Positions 40,853-54,678 are shown, numbered from the stretch's first letter. The stretch: DNA of 64,000 nt from Doryteuthis pealeii (GCA_023376005.1 CM042143.1:89546342-89610341); one strand, 5' to 3'. Translations and numbers: made by a program. The notes: generated by a model from the sequence alone, not told the origin.

Positions 40853-41031
40853 GGTAAAAAGAGGCCACCCTATATCACTAATAAATGTTGACTTGTTTAA
40901 TGTGCATGTGTGATCGTGTTCACAATGTGTGTTTAGCTAAAACTCCGGCATACCAAGGGAATATATGAGCGACGATCGGGTTACGATCTCTCTCCTGTTT
41001 CCCCGCAAGAATGTATCTAAGTAATTTATTT
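40853..41031 (+). repeat. 180-bp direct repeat, copy 1
   Basis: CCTATATCACTAATAAATGT, GTGCATGTGTGATCGTGTTC, CTCTCTCCTGTTTCCCC and TCTAAGTAATTTATTTC recur in order at 41377-41550. Confidence 0.8.
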
Positions 41032-41376
41032 CGTGGGGTGAAGCGGGTGCGAACGTGTCTTGCTTGCAGGAGGAGTAGAGGACCCAGAAGAGAGGAAAAT
41101 ATGGCTGTCTTGGCACTGTAATTTAAAGAAGCACGATTTCGAAGCCTGGAGATTTGAGTCTATTTGCATGTATGCATTTTTTTCGAGATCGTGCTGTGCA
41201 TAAAACCGAGCGCGAGTGAGAAAGGGGACTAGACGCTTTGGGGCTGTTATTGAGTTTTACGTAGAAGACTGCTGGAATATTGTTGCAGGAAGGAAGATTT
41301 TACCGATGGGCTTAGAAGTTGGGGAAACCGATTATTCTAATCAGTTTTGCAAACCATAATTAATATGATAAAAAAC
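41032..41376. other. Unassigned sequence between direct repeats
   Basis: GC-richer than average (GGTGCGAACGTGTCTTGCTT, GTGCTGTGCATAAAACCGAG). No frame of note. It could be the interior of a small terminal-repeat element. Confidence 0.4.
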
Positions 41377-41550
41377 AAGAAGGCCACTCTATATCACTAA
41401 TGAATGTTGACTTGTATAATGTGCATGTGTGATCGTGTTCACGCGTGGGTTTAACGAAAATTCCGACGCACCAAGGAACTATACGAGCGATAATTGGATC
41501 GTCACAACCTCTCTTATTTCCCCCGCCAGAAATGTATATAAGTAATTTAT
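41377..41550 (+). repeat. 180-bp direct repeat, copy 2
   Basis: About 85% like copy 1 by eye. Confidence 0.8.
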
Positions 41551-41767
41551 TTCAATAATACTGACCTCCTACCTGTATCAAAACTGATATTGAAGAGAAA
41601 TCTGCGTCGTTAGAAAGTCACGATAAGACAAGAGTGGACAAGAGAGGACGGAATTTATGTCACGATTTGAGGATTTAAATTAAAGATAAAAAAAAGATTA
41701 ATAATGAAAGACAATCCCAATGGAATACATTCAAAATGGCGTCGTAGCCATCTTGGATATATTATTT

Positions 41768-42860
41768 TTCATCATCATGTACTAGCAGCACGGATATTAT
41801 GACAATCTCTCCTCAACCGTCCCTATCATTCATTGCACCCAGCAGCTCTTCTGCGCAACATCCAGAATCCGCGCAGAGCTGTTCAATGTATATATATATA
41901 TACCAACCCCTCCACACGATCAGTGTGTGGCACAAAGTCAATTACTTAAGTGGAGTTTAAAAGGTTTGAATTCAGAGTTTTCCTTCTCCTAGAAAGGTTA
42001 CCTAACCAACATTAAAAAGCACAGTACTATTTATCCATATCTGAAGGCGGGAATAGTTGGATGTATATACCTTTCCCAAGGGTATTAGCGCTATGTTAAA
42101 TGCAAACAGCGTCGTCGTCCAGGATTTGAACTCGGGTCGACGAGTCCATTTCCTACAAATCTAACCATTACCCCACGCAACTCCAGCCCTGTGCTGGTCA
42201 ATGTAAGTCTTTGCTGGACGGCCCGCACTGGCGTGCCCATGTGATAATTGTTACAGGAAAACGTCACTTATGACTTTTTCCTTGCTTCTCCACTAGTGTC
42301 TCTAGCATTTGTTAGTCTAATTCAGATGGTTTGTGTGATAGGGGTCAAGTGGCCGTACAGCTGCTTTCTTGTGGGATGTTGTTTCCACGATTTGTTTAAC
42401 ATTCTTATGCAGCTCCCATCTAGCTTATTCTCTAGGCATTTCGTTAGGGTCCAGGTGGTGCGGCCATACAATAACACTGATACAGCTACGGCATGGAAGA
42501 ATTGTCGTTTTAACTTGTCAGTGAGATCAGATTTCCATATGACTAATAATCTGTTTAAGTGACCATGCCTTCCCTATGTGTGCATTAACATCTCTTTTTG
42601 TGGATGAGGTATTGCTACCTAGGTACGGGAATTGTTCTACCGGCTTTAGAAGCTTACCGTCAAGTGTGGCGATGCCACCTTCCTTTTTCTAACACATGAA
42701 CCCAGTTTTATCGGAGTTCATACAGAGGCCGATGTCCAGTGCTGCTTTCTTTAGGCTATGTAGCAGGGATTCGGTCTGTGCAGGTGTATTTACAGAAAGC
42801 GCCAGATCATCTGCGTAGTAAGCACTTGTAATAATCTCTGTGGGGCATCATCCGCTTCTT
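41768..42860 (-). pseudogene. LINE-R with YADD motif, interrupted by SINE-C
   Basis: The minus strand near 42810 encodes YYADDLALSVNTPAQTESLL, LKKAALDIGLCMNSDKTGF following. YADD is RT motif C, whose aspartates bind the catalytic metals. Downstream come a KLDG..-like region, SSTKRDVN, SDLTDKLK and the YGRTTWTLTKCLENK-like C-terminus, then (after the SINE) the last about 120 bp. Frameshifts and stops are many. The 3' tail at 41768 is ATGATGATG-like. Confidence 0.8.
41891..42190 (-). mobile_element. SINE-C inserted in LINE-R with target-site duplication
   Basis: Minus strand: a tRNA-like head (GCGTGGGGTAATGGTTAG, GAGTTCAAATCCTGG), the full body and GGAGGGGTTGGTATATATATA. The flanks AGAGCTGTTCAATGTA (41875-41890) and TGTGCTGGTCAATGTA (42190-42205) are the same LINE-R bases, duplicated on insertion. 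Confidence 0.88.
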
Positions 42861-42976
42861 GCCCTTTTTTGTGTGAGGCTTTTTCTTTCATAGGATCTAA
42901 TGATGTTCCTTTTACTTTCCCTGAATTAAATTTGAAATAGAAAGCAATGGTTATATGTTTGATATGATGTCCATTG

Positions 42977-43295
42977 TGTTACATAATCTATGCGGTTGCA
43001 TAAGATTATTGTCAATCCCCTGTATTTCTAAAGGGATGGCCCTTTTCATATCACGGGCGGGACTTTCCATGGAATAGTACAGAAAGCCCGCGAAATACGT
43101 GAAGTCACGTGGGACCTGGTTGGGTCCTCAGTTTCAGTTTGGACGTCGGGCAGAGAAGATGTCCTGCCTTAACTGGAACTCACCGCATACGCGCGCTATG
43201 TTAGTCAGATGTTTAGTTACATGAAATGTTTAGTTAAGTAAATAAAAGCTTAAGAAAATAACACGGTGTTGTGATTAATGAATGTCTTGGTAACA
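42977..43295 (+). mobile_element. Possible solo LTR (319 bp)
   Basis: Begins TGTTACATAATC and ends CTTGGTAACA, so the termini TGTTAC/GTAACA are inverted and of the TG..CA type. AATAAA (43241-43246) followed by GT-rich CGGTGTTGTG fits an LTR polyadenylation region. No clear target duplication is seen and no gag/pol frame follows. Confidence 0.4.
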
Positions 43296-43589
43296 AGACT
43301 GATCTAGAAGAAGAAATGAGTTAAGTGCGAACCACCAACAAGACGAAGTCCAGACGCTAGAAGAGACCTAGAAGAACTTAAGACGCCAGAAGAAGAATAG
43401 AAGAAAGTAATGAAAAGGGTATACAATACATTGGAGTGTGTTGGTTAACAAGCTAAGTTTGGAGATCATTGTTAGAAAGTTTGATTGTCATTGAGTGCTC
43501 CGTCCTGTCTGATTGTATTCCCCTCTCCCCCCAAAACACTGATCCTCATTTCTCAAAAATGGGTCGTCATATCCTTGCTAAATAGTTTG

Positions 43590-43862
43590 TTCTGTAATGG
43601 CTAACATCGGAGGAAATGGACACAAGACGTGTTTAAATTTCGGAGAAGGCTGGTTGCTACACATAACTTTAATACCTTTGGGAAAAGTATGCATCAAGCT
43701 ATTCCCCCACCAGCTATAGGTAAGTAGTAGGAAATATTTGGCGATTTAGCCTTGATATGATAACCAGTATAGGATATCGAAAACTTTGAATTCAAACCTG
43801 TTAAACCCTGCTTAAAAATTGACCTTGTGTTGCATCCAACTCGTGCAGACGGGCTGCTGAAT
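43590..43862 (+). mobile_element. SINE-C
   Basis: TGTAATGGCTAACATCGGAG (box A), a decayed box B GTGTTTAAATTTCG, CCAGCTATAGGTAAGTAG, GAATTCAAACCTGTTAAAC, and GCATCCAACTCGTGCAGACG. The tail is diverged. Confidence 0.75.
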
Positions 43863-43959
43863 ACATAAATAAATGACATTTGTCTTATTATAGTTTAGTT
43901 CATATTGAACCTATTTCCCCATCTCTTGATATTGTTTTAAGGTTGTATGTATGTATATC

Positions 43960-44081
43960 TATGTATCTATTCATATCTATATATATATAACTATCTCAGT
44001 GTGTTTATATCTATATATCTGTTCATATCTATCTATCAATCCCAGTCTGTTAATATCTATCGATATATCTCAGTCTGTTCA

Positions 44082-44118
<37 letters not shown>

Positions 44119-44127
44119 CTCTGTTCA

Positions 44128-44188
<61 letters not shown>

Positions 44189-44309
44189 CAGTCTGCTCAT
44201 ATCTATCTATCTCATATATCTGTCTATCTCAGTCTGTTTCATATCTATCTATCTCAGTCTGTTCATATCTATCTATATATATTATCTATTTATCTCAGTC
44301 TGTTCATAC

Positions 44310-44361
<52 letters not shown>

Positions 44362-44365
44362 AGTC
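43960..44365. repeat. (ATCT)n/(CT)n/(TA)n array
   Basis: TATC units with a repeated TCAGTCTGTTCATATCTATC about every 30-60 bases, a CT block at 44132-44172 and TA at 44315-44356. The GTCTGTTCATATC insert makes it a complex minisatellite. Confidence 0.9.
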
Positions 44366-44519
44366 TGTTCATATCTATCTATATATCAAGCACATTCATC
44401 TTCCTCATGTGTTCTCTGTGTATGTACAATGACGTCATTCTTTGAACGAGATCTTCAAAAATTCTCCGACGTCTGTTTTATTATCAGTCAAACTATTAAA
44501 AATGATTTCCTAGGTTGGG

Positions 44520-44640
44520 TCATTACTATACTCGGATACATAGAGAACACCTCAGAAAGGCCGGAAAATAGAGCGTGTGTTTATACATACCACAATAAAG
44601 ATGAGAACAACAGTCCGAAAAATCAAATTTGGTGCTTTTA
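44520..44640 (+). mobile_element. H1 tail fragment
   Basis: ACACCTCAGAAAGGCCGGAA, CACAATAAAGATGAGAACAA and CAGTCCGAAAAATC align with the H1 hammerhead and tail. The core is too decayed to call. Confidence 0.45.
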
Positions 44641-45010
44641 GTCGCGAGAGAAGTACGTATAGTAAGACCTTCTAGTTAAAACCTAATCCAACTGCCATAA
44701 TTGGCTTTTACTTAACCTCAGCATTGTTGTCTTGTTGCATCGGTGATAAACTGTATTTCATTTTGAGAATCCGCCATAGTTATACTTGATAACAAATCCC
44801 AAACCAATAGGGAGGAAGCATCTCTGCAAAACAATCGAAAAACCAATACGCAGTAGAAGCAGAAATAAACTGGTGTCTCTTCTGTAACACACAGATTGAA
44901 AACAGTAAAAATTTGTGTATAATCCGCATTACTTTGGACAACGATATTCTTGAAAAACATTACCGTGTATAATCCGCATTGGACCTGACAAAGAACACAG
45001 AACACTTGTA
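44641..45010. other. Unassigned, with a repeated TGTATAATCCGCATT motif
   Basis: TGTGTATAATCCGCATTACT (44914) and CGTGTATAATCCGCATTGGA (44964) form a direct pair. Such TATA-rich termini occur in some DNA-transposon ends, but no inverted partner is visible. Confidence 0.3.
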
Positions 45011-46085
45011 TATATATAAAAAATATAAAATTACATTTTTATTCCTTGATTGTATGTAGACTGAGAGTTGTCGGCAGAGGATGCACACACACCGGACCCT
45101 CGGGAGTTCTGACTCCAAGCGATTTTGATCTCGATCTCGAAATGCACGGCCCAGATTTCTAAGAGCTTTTTGTAATTATTCAACTCACAGGGTCATGCCT
45201 CTTTTATCGTGACTCCTACGCAGTTTTTCTGTAGACACACCTCCTCGCCCACGCATCCTGTTTTAATTGGTTATGGGCTACACCTACACATTTTCTGTAC
45301 CTACGCAGTGTCAAATGTACTCCTGGATTTTCCGGGTGCAAAAAGTCAGTTCATTGCGTTCCAGGCCATATCCTGTTTTTTTCTGGCCATGTTTGACACC
45401 CACGCATTTCCTGCGTGCAGCCCTGGTTTCCAGTGAGAACTCATTGACCAGGCAATATATTATAAGTGCTGTATACCATACTCGCATATAAGTATATTGT
45501 AGACTATAACTGCATACCCGTGGTTGTACACATATATACTTGTCTACTAAGCTCGAATACTTGGCTTCTGTTTCTTCTATCTTGCTTGAGCTGGATCTGT
45601 CTATATCTGGGCAGGAAGCTGGATTTCTTAATCTGTGCTGGTAGATGTTACCTTAGCTGGATCTTCTGTACTTGATACTGGGACGTCTTGTGTTGTTTAT
45701 GTTTAATTAACGACACAAGACTTTGCTTTGTTTAGAGCTCTTTATTATTTTTTAAGATCCAGATCAAATCAAACACGCGTGTGAGAATTTGGCTTCAACG
45801 GAGAGAGATCCATTGCCACCCGTCCTCTTCAACGCCTTGTCAAAATCTGACTTACCTAGGAACCGAAAGAGGTCAACACAAAGTTAAAAGGTGTCAATCA
45901 TGCTTCCTGTTTTTCACTTAACACTTTTCACTCTATTTTGAATTTAAGCTACACTTATCGTACATAATTAATAGGCTACCAATTAATTATGTGACATAAG
46001 TTTAAACTGAATTTAGCATTTTAACTTTTTATTGGTTTTAATGACTAGAAATAAGAATTTATATGGGAGAGTAACTGTAATAATA
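45011..46085. other. Unassigned low-repeat sequence
   Basis: Mixed composition. A 75-codon frame at 45209-45436 overlaps a 74-codon one, neither with a recognised domain. No RNA gene. Confidence 0.4.
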
Positions 46086-46094
46086 ATGTAGGAG

Positions 46095-46500
46095 GTTAGT
46101 TGACTGGTTGGTTGGTTGGAATTCACTGCATGTCAACCCTTAGGTTATTTTATGCCGACATTTTTTATTTATTCTTTTTGAAAAATTCAATCTTTTAAAC
46201 ACATTTTTCTATTTAACCCATAGACGGAACCCTAACAGGTACTAGCACTCCGGGTCAGAGTGTACCTAGGAGTAATAGCAATGGAGCGATACTTCACACT
46301 CCCTAGAGCTCCAGAATTGGAACTTCACCATTGAATGCAGTTTAAAGTCATACCTAGGACTCTAAGACTCTATGCCATAAATAAGACCCTAACAGGTACT
46401 AGTACTCCGGATTAGAGTGAACCTGGGAATAATGTGAAAGGAGATGTACTCCACACTCCTCAAAGTTCCAGAATTTGAACTCCACCACTAGATGTAGTAA
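46095..46500 (-). mobile_element. Family M, two consecutive copies
   Basis: The first copy (46095-46370) starts with the reversed tail GGTTGGTTGGTTGGAATTCA and runs to TTGAATGCAGTTTAAAGTCA. The second (46385-46500) repeats ACCCTAACAGGTACTAGTAC through CCACTAGATGTAGT. It lacks the tail, so this may be an internal duplication. Confidence 0.75.
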
Positions 46501-46546
46501 CAATAATTCAGGAAAATAATTGTAATAAATTCGGCAGTATCCTCTT

Positions 46547-46549
<3 letters not shown>

Positions 46550-46620
<71 letters not shown>
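46550..46620. repeat. (GA)n microsatellite
   Basis: About 34 GA units. Confidence 0.95.
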
Positions 46621-46698
46621 CAATACTTATATTTTGCTACATATTCATATTTTTGATTACAGGGAAACATGTTAATTTCGATATACAAACTTTACTAA

Positions 46699-46719
46699 CA
46701 CACACACACACACACACAG

Positions 46720-46785
<66 letters not shown>
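46699..46785. repeat. (CA)n(TA)n microsatellite
   Basis: CA then TA units. Confidence 0.95.
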
Positions 46786-46792
<7 letters not shown>

Positions 46793-47099
46793 ATGTGGAA
46801 GATTTAATATGGAAGTCAATAATGTTACACAATGCAAAAAACATTTTCATACACTATTTAATTGAATTAAAATAATCAGATAAGATTTTCGCTCAGTCAG
46901 ATATGAAAAAAGGTCAGAGAGAAACGCTCTAAAAACGAACAACATTTTATTATAGTAAAAAAAACCAAACAAACATATAAAGGAGAAAATAATTGTCTTC
47001 CCCACTCTCTTTCTCCTTGTCTGTCTGTCTGTCTCCCCCCTCTCTCTTTCTCTCTCTCTCTCTCTCTCACACACATATAGAGTCATTTAGATAATTAGT

Positions 47100-47670
47100 A
47101 AAACCTTCAACTGATGTTTTTATCATAAAGAAAGGGAAGAAAAAGGACATGCAACATTGAAAAATGAGAGTAGGAGAAAGAGGTAGGAGAAATATATAGA
47201 GAGGGGTTGAGTGCGTGGAAGCGATAACGCTAATCTGTTTCAATCGGACATAATGAAAAGAAGGAAAGAAAGAAAAAAGTGAGAGATTTAAATCAAGATT
47301 ATTATACTTTTACATACTGAACTATTTTTCAATAGCTTTTAAGTAAACATATATCATATAAAGAAAGGAAAGAAAGAAAAGGAAGAAAAAAGAACATGCT
47401 ACATAGAAAATATAATAAGAAAGAAAGAAAGTAGGAAAAATAGAGAGAGAAGGTGGGTGTGCGGAAGTAATAATACTAATCTGTTTTAATTGAATGTGAG
47501 GAAAAGAAAGAAAAAAGTGAGAGATTTAAATCAAGATTATTATATATTTTACATACTGAACTATTTTTCCAATAGCTTTTAAGTAAACATATATCAAACG
47601 TTGTGATAATTAAATTATCTTACTGTGATATATCCTTTGGTCCTGTTATTAGAAATAAATGCACAATCAC
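47100..47670 (+). mobile_element. HelB with internal tandem duplication
   Basis: Two units of about 235 bp (47125-47355 and 47356-47600) each hold GGAAGAAAAAGGACATGC, AGAGAG, TGAGTGCG-like sequence, TAATCTGTTT, GTGAGAGATTTAAATCAAG and AATAGCTTTTAAGTAAACAT. The second leads to ATCTTACTGTGATATATCC, a decayed HelB 3' hairpin, near 47637. Confidence 0.7.
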
Positions 47671-47714
47671 AAATAGATGTGAGTGGTAGGTATTTACCCA
47701 ACCCATTCGCCACG

Positions 47715-48245
47715 GAAAGAAAGAAAATAAACAGTAAGAGAAGGTAAATAAAGATTATTTTAATTTTTACATATTGAACTTCCAATAGCTCTTAAGTAAA
47801 CATATCAAATGTTTTAATAATTAAATTATCATACTATGGTATACACACAATATCTATTAATAATGGAGATTCGCTTCCGGTTTTTGTCTGTAACAAAAAC
47901 TACGTCACTGCTTACGTCACATTAACCCAAATCGTCATAACATAGAATAAATACTCTCAAAATTTGAACATGCAACATTAGACAGTCCTCATTGTTTTTT
48001 AAAACAAGTTTTAATAATACATGACTGATATTATATATCTAAATATAGTTTGTTTTATTTTAATACATATTTAAAGTTTACATTTCAAATTGTTTTATTT
48101 TTTTTAATCCTATAATGAATTTGATGATTGTACTTACTTAGGGTACAAACTCGCTGACATTGAATTTTAACTCCCACCCTCAGGCAATGTGTTTAAAAAA
48201 TCTATTTTTACATCAACCGGAGGGCCTTTTTGCTAGTATATAATA
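47715..48245 (+). mobile_element. HelB remnant interrupted by HelA at its 3' end
   Basis: 47715-47850 is another HelB 3' part (AATAGCTCTTAAGTAAACAT, TTATCATACTATGGTATACA). Inside its decayed terminal hairpin a HelA begins. Confidence 0.6.
47853..48236 (+). mobile_element. HelA-related short Helitron (384 bp)
   Basis: The 5' end TCTATTAATAATGGAGATTC follows A. The 3' end GGCCTTTTTGCTAG is followed by T. The subterminal hairpin is degenerate (AACCGGAGGGCC). CTACGTCACTGCTTACGTC links it to the fragments at 61184, 61585 and 62105, a HelA subfamily. Confidence 0.75.
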
Positions 48246-48249
48246 ATAT

Positions 48250-48970
48250 TTGTTTCAGGTCCGGGCACTGCCAGATAACCTTGTTAGTATATTTTTGAGC
48301 TGTAGTATCAAAACAAGTAAGCAATTTGAAAGAATTCGAATTGTTCTCTTTGATGCCATTATCATGACCTTCCAACAGGTCGTTGCTGTTCTCCGAAGAC
48401 AATTCTTGAAGCTCATTGGCCGAAACGTTCGTGATAAAAACACTGGCGTAGATGATGAGGATGTTAGTCGGTCAAATTACCAAGTCCACGATAAAGGCCG
48501 ATCTTAAGTAGCAAAACCGGGGGTTGTAGAGAGCGCAGAGCCGAGGGAGAGGTCAGTTGTTTGACTCGTAATTTTCTTGTTGAGGGGGGGGGTAGTAGGC
48601 AGGAGGAGGGTGTGTGCAAAGTTTTCGGTGCAAAGAACGCTTTTGACCCTTTTGTTTTCGGGAGATTGCGCCAAGCGCGGTCGAAATTACTTGCATGATT
48701 CTTTATCCCCGTGGACTTTTCTTCGGAGGGTTATTCGCTGACTTGACACCGATAGATAGCACCAGACCTTATCAGAGATGCTTTTGTTCTCGCTTTTCAC
48801 GCGTCTTAACTTCTTGCTACAGAAGATTTTGGGTTTTGAATTTGCTGCAAGATTCACCTGGGTCTTGTAATGGTTGCTTTTCTTGAAAATACAACGATTG
48901 CGTCAGAGAAGGTGAGTTGTTGGCGCGTTTTCCGGCCTGTAGAAAGTTCTCATTAGTATTTCTCATTAGT
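48250..48970 (+). other. Low-repeat segment, possible untranslated or coding exon sequence
   Basis: An 85-codon frame (48250-48507) has no recognised domain but follows an acceptor-like TTTGTTTCAG and lies in non-repetitive DNA. GAGAAGGTGAGTTG at about 48906 is donor-like. The G-rich 48580-48660 is CpG-containing. I cannot show a gene. Confidence 0.25.
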
Positions 48971-48976
48971 CTTTCC

Positions 48977-48977
48977 A

Positions 48978-49012
<35 letters not shown>

Positions 49013-49022
49013 ATATATATAT
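48977..49022. repeat. (TA)n microsatellite
   Basis: TA units. Confidence 0.95.
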
Positions 49023-49207
49023 ACTTGTTTTACTTAGACTGAAAATAAGACAACAGAAAAAGAAAAAGGGGGAAAAAAACTGCAACCCTCAGAACAAAAG
49101 CGATTTTTTTATATTACAGGAATTATGAAAAAAGCGGGACCCGCGGAATTTCCACGGAACTAAACAAAAATCAAGTGAAGCTATTTAAGCCAGGAACGAT
49201 GATTCGC

Positions 49208-49596
49208 AATTGGGTAATTCTATGTCAATCATCCAGGCCATGTCACTTACCCCTTCAATTTTTCTGAAATTTTGTACAAGTGTGGAATATGTTAAAATTT
49301 GTGCTTCCAATTCCAGAAATTAGCTCTTTTGAGGGGGGGGGGACGCCAAAAAATGGCAACCTATTGTATTATATAATAAAAATAGATTACAAAAAGTCAC
49401 CATTTTTCGCGAAACACATCAACATTGGAGTGCTAAAAATCGACATAACTCCGCCAATTTTGGAATTGGAAGCTCATATTTTGGGGGATGTGTAATCTTA
49501 ACACAGTCCACAACTGTACAAAATTTCAGAAAAATTGAAGGCAGTGGGTGACAAACTTACTTTTTTCTGGATGATTTGACATGAAATTGCCCAATT
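49208..49596. mobile_element. MITE with about 130-bp terminal inverted repeats (389 bp)
   Basis: AATTGGGTAATTCTATGTCA and ATCATCCAG at the left match the complement of ATCATTTGACATGAAATTGCCCAATT-type sequence at the right. Further pairs are TTCAATTTTTCTGAAATTTT (49256) with AAAATTTCAGAAAAATTGAA (49519). It has no coding capacity. Target duplication is unclear, and the transposon superfamily is not assigned. Confidence 0.7.
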
Positions 49597-49810
49597 TCAT
49601 TACATATAAATCCTACTTTGTCTTTGCAATAAATAACGCAAAAAATATACAATAACAATCGATATAATACTTAATACACATAAAATTTCGTAGGTAATTC
49701 TACAGAAACTTCAAGATCAATATAGTTGCATATTTTTATTTTGTCGATAACGGTATTGTTGGTCACGAGACGACATAAGATCAAAATCCAAAAAAAAAAA
49801 AAAAAAAATT

Positions 49811-52658
<2,848 letters not shown>

Positions 52659-52739
52659 ACCAAAATATTTTCCCGTAATTCACAATTCAATATTACAAAT
52701 AAAAGAAACACGAAACTTCTTTTTTTTTTCAATTTGATT

Positions 52740-52973
52740 TTAATTTTACGTTGGTCATTTAAGCGGCGCAAGACCATTTGGAATGTTTCATTTTTAAAAT
52801 TGTTGGAAATAGAATGAGACAAATAAGAAATCTGCGATTAAGAGACGTCAGATAATCCGGATTTACATTTTGCATTGCACCTTGAACAATTTGGACGGTC
52901 TCATTTTTAACCAGAGGGTGTCGCAGGATAATAAGAGACGGAAGGATTAGGAACCCGCGTATTAATATATAGA
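52740..52973 (-). mobile_element. HelB, 5' part
   Basis: The minus-strand 5' end TCTATATATTAATACGCG starts at 52973 (A before it), then GACACCCTCTGGTTAAAAAT, GACCGTCCAAATTG and GTAAATCCGGATTATCTGAC as in the copy at 15738. It runs toward the poly(A) and has no 3' end. Confidence 0.75.
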
Positions 52974-53076
52974 TAAACATCATTGTTTTGTATTAACAGA
53001 AAAGTAGGCATAACATCTCGAATACCACCGTTATTTTTGCAGAGTTACCGGAAATAGTTATTGAAATAATTAAAAA

Positions 53077-53132
53077 CTAGCAGGACCTGTGGATATACCA
53101 CAGTATGATAATTTAATTATTACAACCCCCCA
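53077..53132 (-). mobile_element. HelB, 3' end
   Basis: CTAG at 53077-53080, then (minus) ACTGTGGTATATCCACAGG before it: a perfect TGTGG-TATAT-CCACA hairpin seven bases from CTAG. The rest is lost in (TA)n. Confidence 0.8.
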
Positions 53133-53133
53133 T

Positions 53134-53182
<49 letters not shown>
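53130..53182. repeat. (TA)n microsatellite
   Basis: TA units. Confidence 0.95.
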
Positions 53183-53183
<1 letters not shown>

Positions 53184-53184
<1 letters not shown>

Positions 53185-53480
53185 TAGTATTAGTTTTGAT
53201 TTAATGAAATATATTAAATGAGAAAGACTAACGAAATTAGATAAGAACGCATATAAAGATATTATAATTATTTTAATGTTATTTAAATTGATTTCTATAT
53301 AAAATAATTCATAGGATTGATTTCTAATACACTGGATAATAAAACAATAATATTAGTGATCACTAACACCAAGTAAGTATTTATTAAACCCGGCTTTGCA
53401 ACTTAACCACACCATATATTATGTAGACCTTCATTTTTAGCGATATATAACACACATTGCAGGATTTTAAACGCAATAAA
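53184..53480 (-). mobile_element. HelA, 3' part without hairpin
   Basis: CTAG at 53184-53187, then directly TAGTTTTGATTTAATGAAAT: the hairpin segment is deleted. AAATGAGAAAGACTAACGAA, CCAAGTAAGTATTTATTAAA and AACCACACCATATATTATG are shared with 4430-4715. GCAGGATTTTAAACGCAATA is shared with 62280. Confidence 0.7.
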
Positions 53481-53489
53481 ACCATAGGC

Positions 53490-54170
53490 TGTTTTGAGGG
53501 AAATCTAACAAGAGCCCCAGAATTAGAACTTCCCCATCAGATAGTTTAACGTCATACACAGGACACATAGACCCTCAGCCACCGCATTCTAGCACATGAT
53601 TATGATTGCTGTTGCAGTCATCTTCATGTTCTAGAGTTTATTTTCAGTTCTCTAGCAAAGTCTACGTATTTATCAAGTTTTTCACGTTTTTTTTAAAATT
53701 CTGTCTTTTGGATTTCCCCCATAACCCTCGAAAGGTGACGGATAGAAATTTCCAGCTTAGAGATGTGACTTTAACAGGTACTATCATACCGGGTCAGAGT
53801 GGAACTGGGAGTAATGGTGATGAAAGTGATACTCCATATTCCCCAGAGTTCCAGAATTGGAACTTCGCTTTTCTTTGAATTCTGATTGTCGGCTTTTCTA
53901 TGTAAGCCCTCGAAAAGTGACGGATGAAATTTTCAACCCAGAGATGTGACCTTAACAAGTAATACCACGCCAGGTCAGTGAAACTGGGAGTAATGGTGAT
54001 AAAAGGGGTACTCCACACTCAAAGCTCTAAAACTAGAACTTCACCATCAGAGAGTTTAACGTCATACCCAGGACACTAAAACCCCCAGTCACCGCCTTCT
54101 AGCACATGATTATTTGGTGTTACTATCATTTTCATATTCCATAGTTTATTTTCAGTTTTCTAGCAAGATC
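53490..54170 (-). repeat. Composite repeat block, first half (family M plus LINE-K pieces)
   Basis: Family M cores (CCTTAACAAGTAATACCACG, GGGAGTAATGGTGAT) alternate with a unit CCTCGAAAAGTGACGGATG at 53728 and 53910, and with a LINE-K fragment (CAGTTCTCTAGCAAAGTCTA, 53644). Confidence 0.65.
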
Positions 54171-54171
54171 T

Positions 54172-54678
54172 AGATATTTGATGGCATATAGGACGCACTT
54201 TTGGCTCAAAGAATTGCCCTGCGTCTTATACATCGTTTGAGACCTCCCGTAGGCCTAGGCTGATCTTCTCTATGGTGCTCACTAACCCAGCTTACGCTCA
54301 GTACTTTTACCTACCCTAAACTCCATGCATCCTTATTTTATTGCTGGTATTATTATATTATTAGCGATGCTTTAAAAATGAATTCGTAAAAAGGAAAGCA
54401 ATCCAGTCTGAAATGCTGTGATTTGCGTTTATAAACATCAGCTGATCGGCGCTCTGATTTACCGGTAAAGCCATCTGTTGGCGAGGAATAAAACTACGCT
54501 GCCAGATGTATGACCCAGTGTCTGTACTGACAAATTGCTTTTATACAGCTATGTTTCTGCTTGTGTAATGCACAGCTAGACTGTTTTCAACAACATATGC
54601 TTAAATACACTAAAAACTTTCTTCCTGAATCTGACCAGCTGAAATGGGGGTGCGTCTTATATGCCGTCAAATACGGTA
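54172..54678. mobile_element. DNA-transposon-like element with inverted ends
   Basis: The left end GATGGCATATAGGACGCAC (54180) pairs with the right end GTGCGTCTTATATGCCGTC (54650). About 505 bp, AT/GC mixed, no transposase frame. It interrupts a LINE-K-like TCTAGATATTT..ATTTATC segment, repeated as TATTT at both sides. The superfamily is uncertain. Confidence 0.55.

Noticed and set aside
44429..44641. 70-codon frame near the ATCT array
   Set aside because: It overlaps an H1 tail fragment, which explains its second half.
48415..48450. GGCCGAAACGTTCGTG as an H1 hammerhead
   Set aside because: Only the 3' half resembles H1. No CTGAAGA box lies upstream, and the sequence is part of a low-repeat segment.
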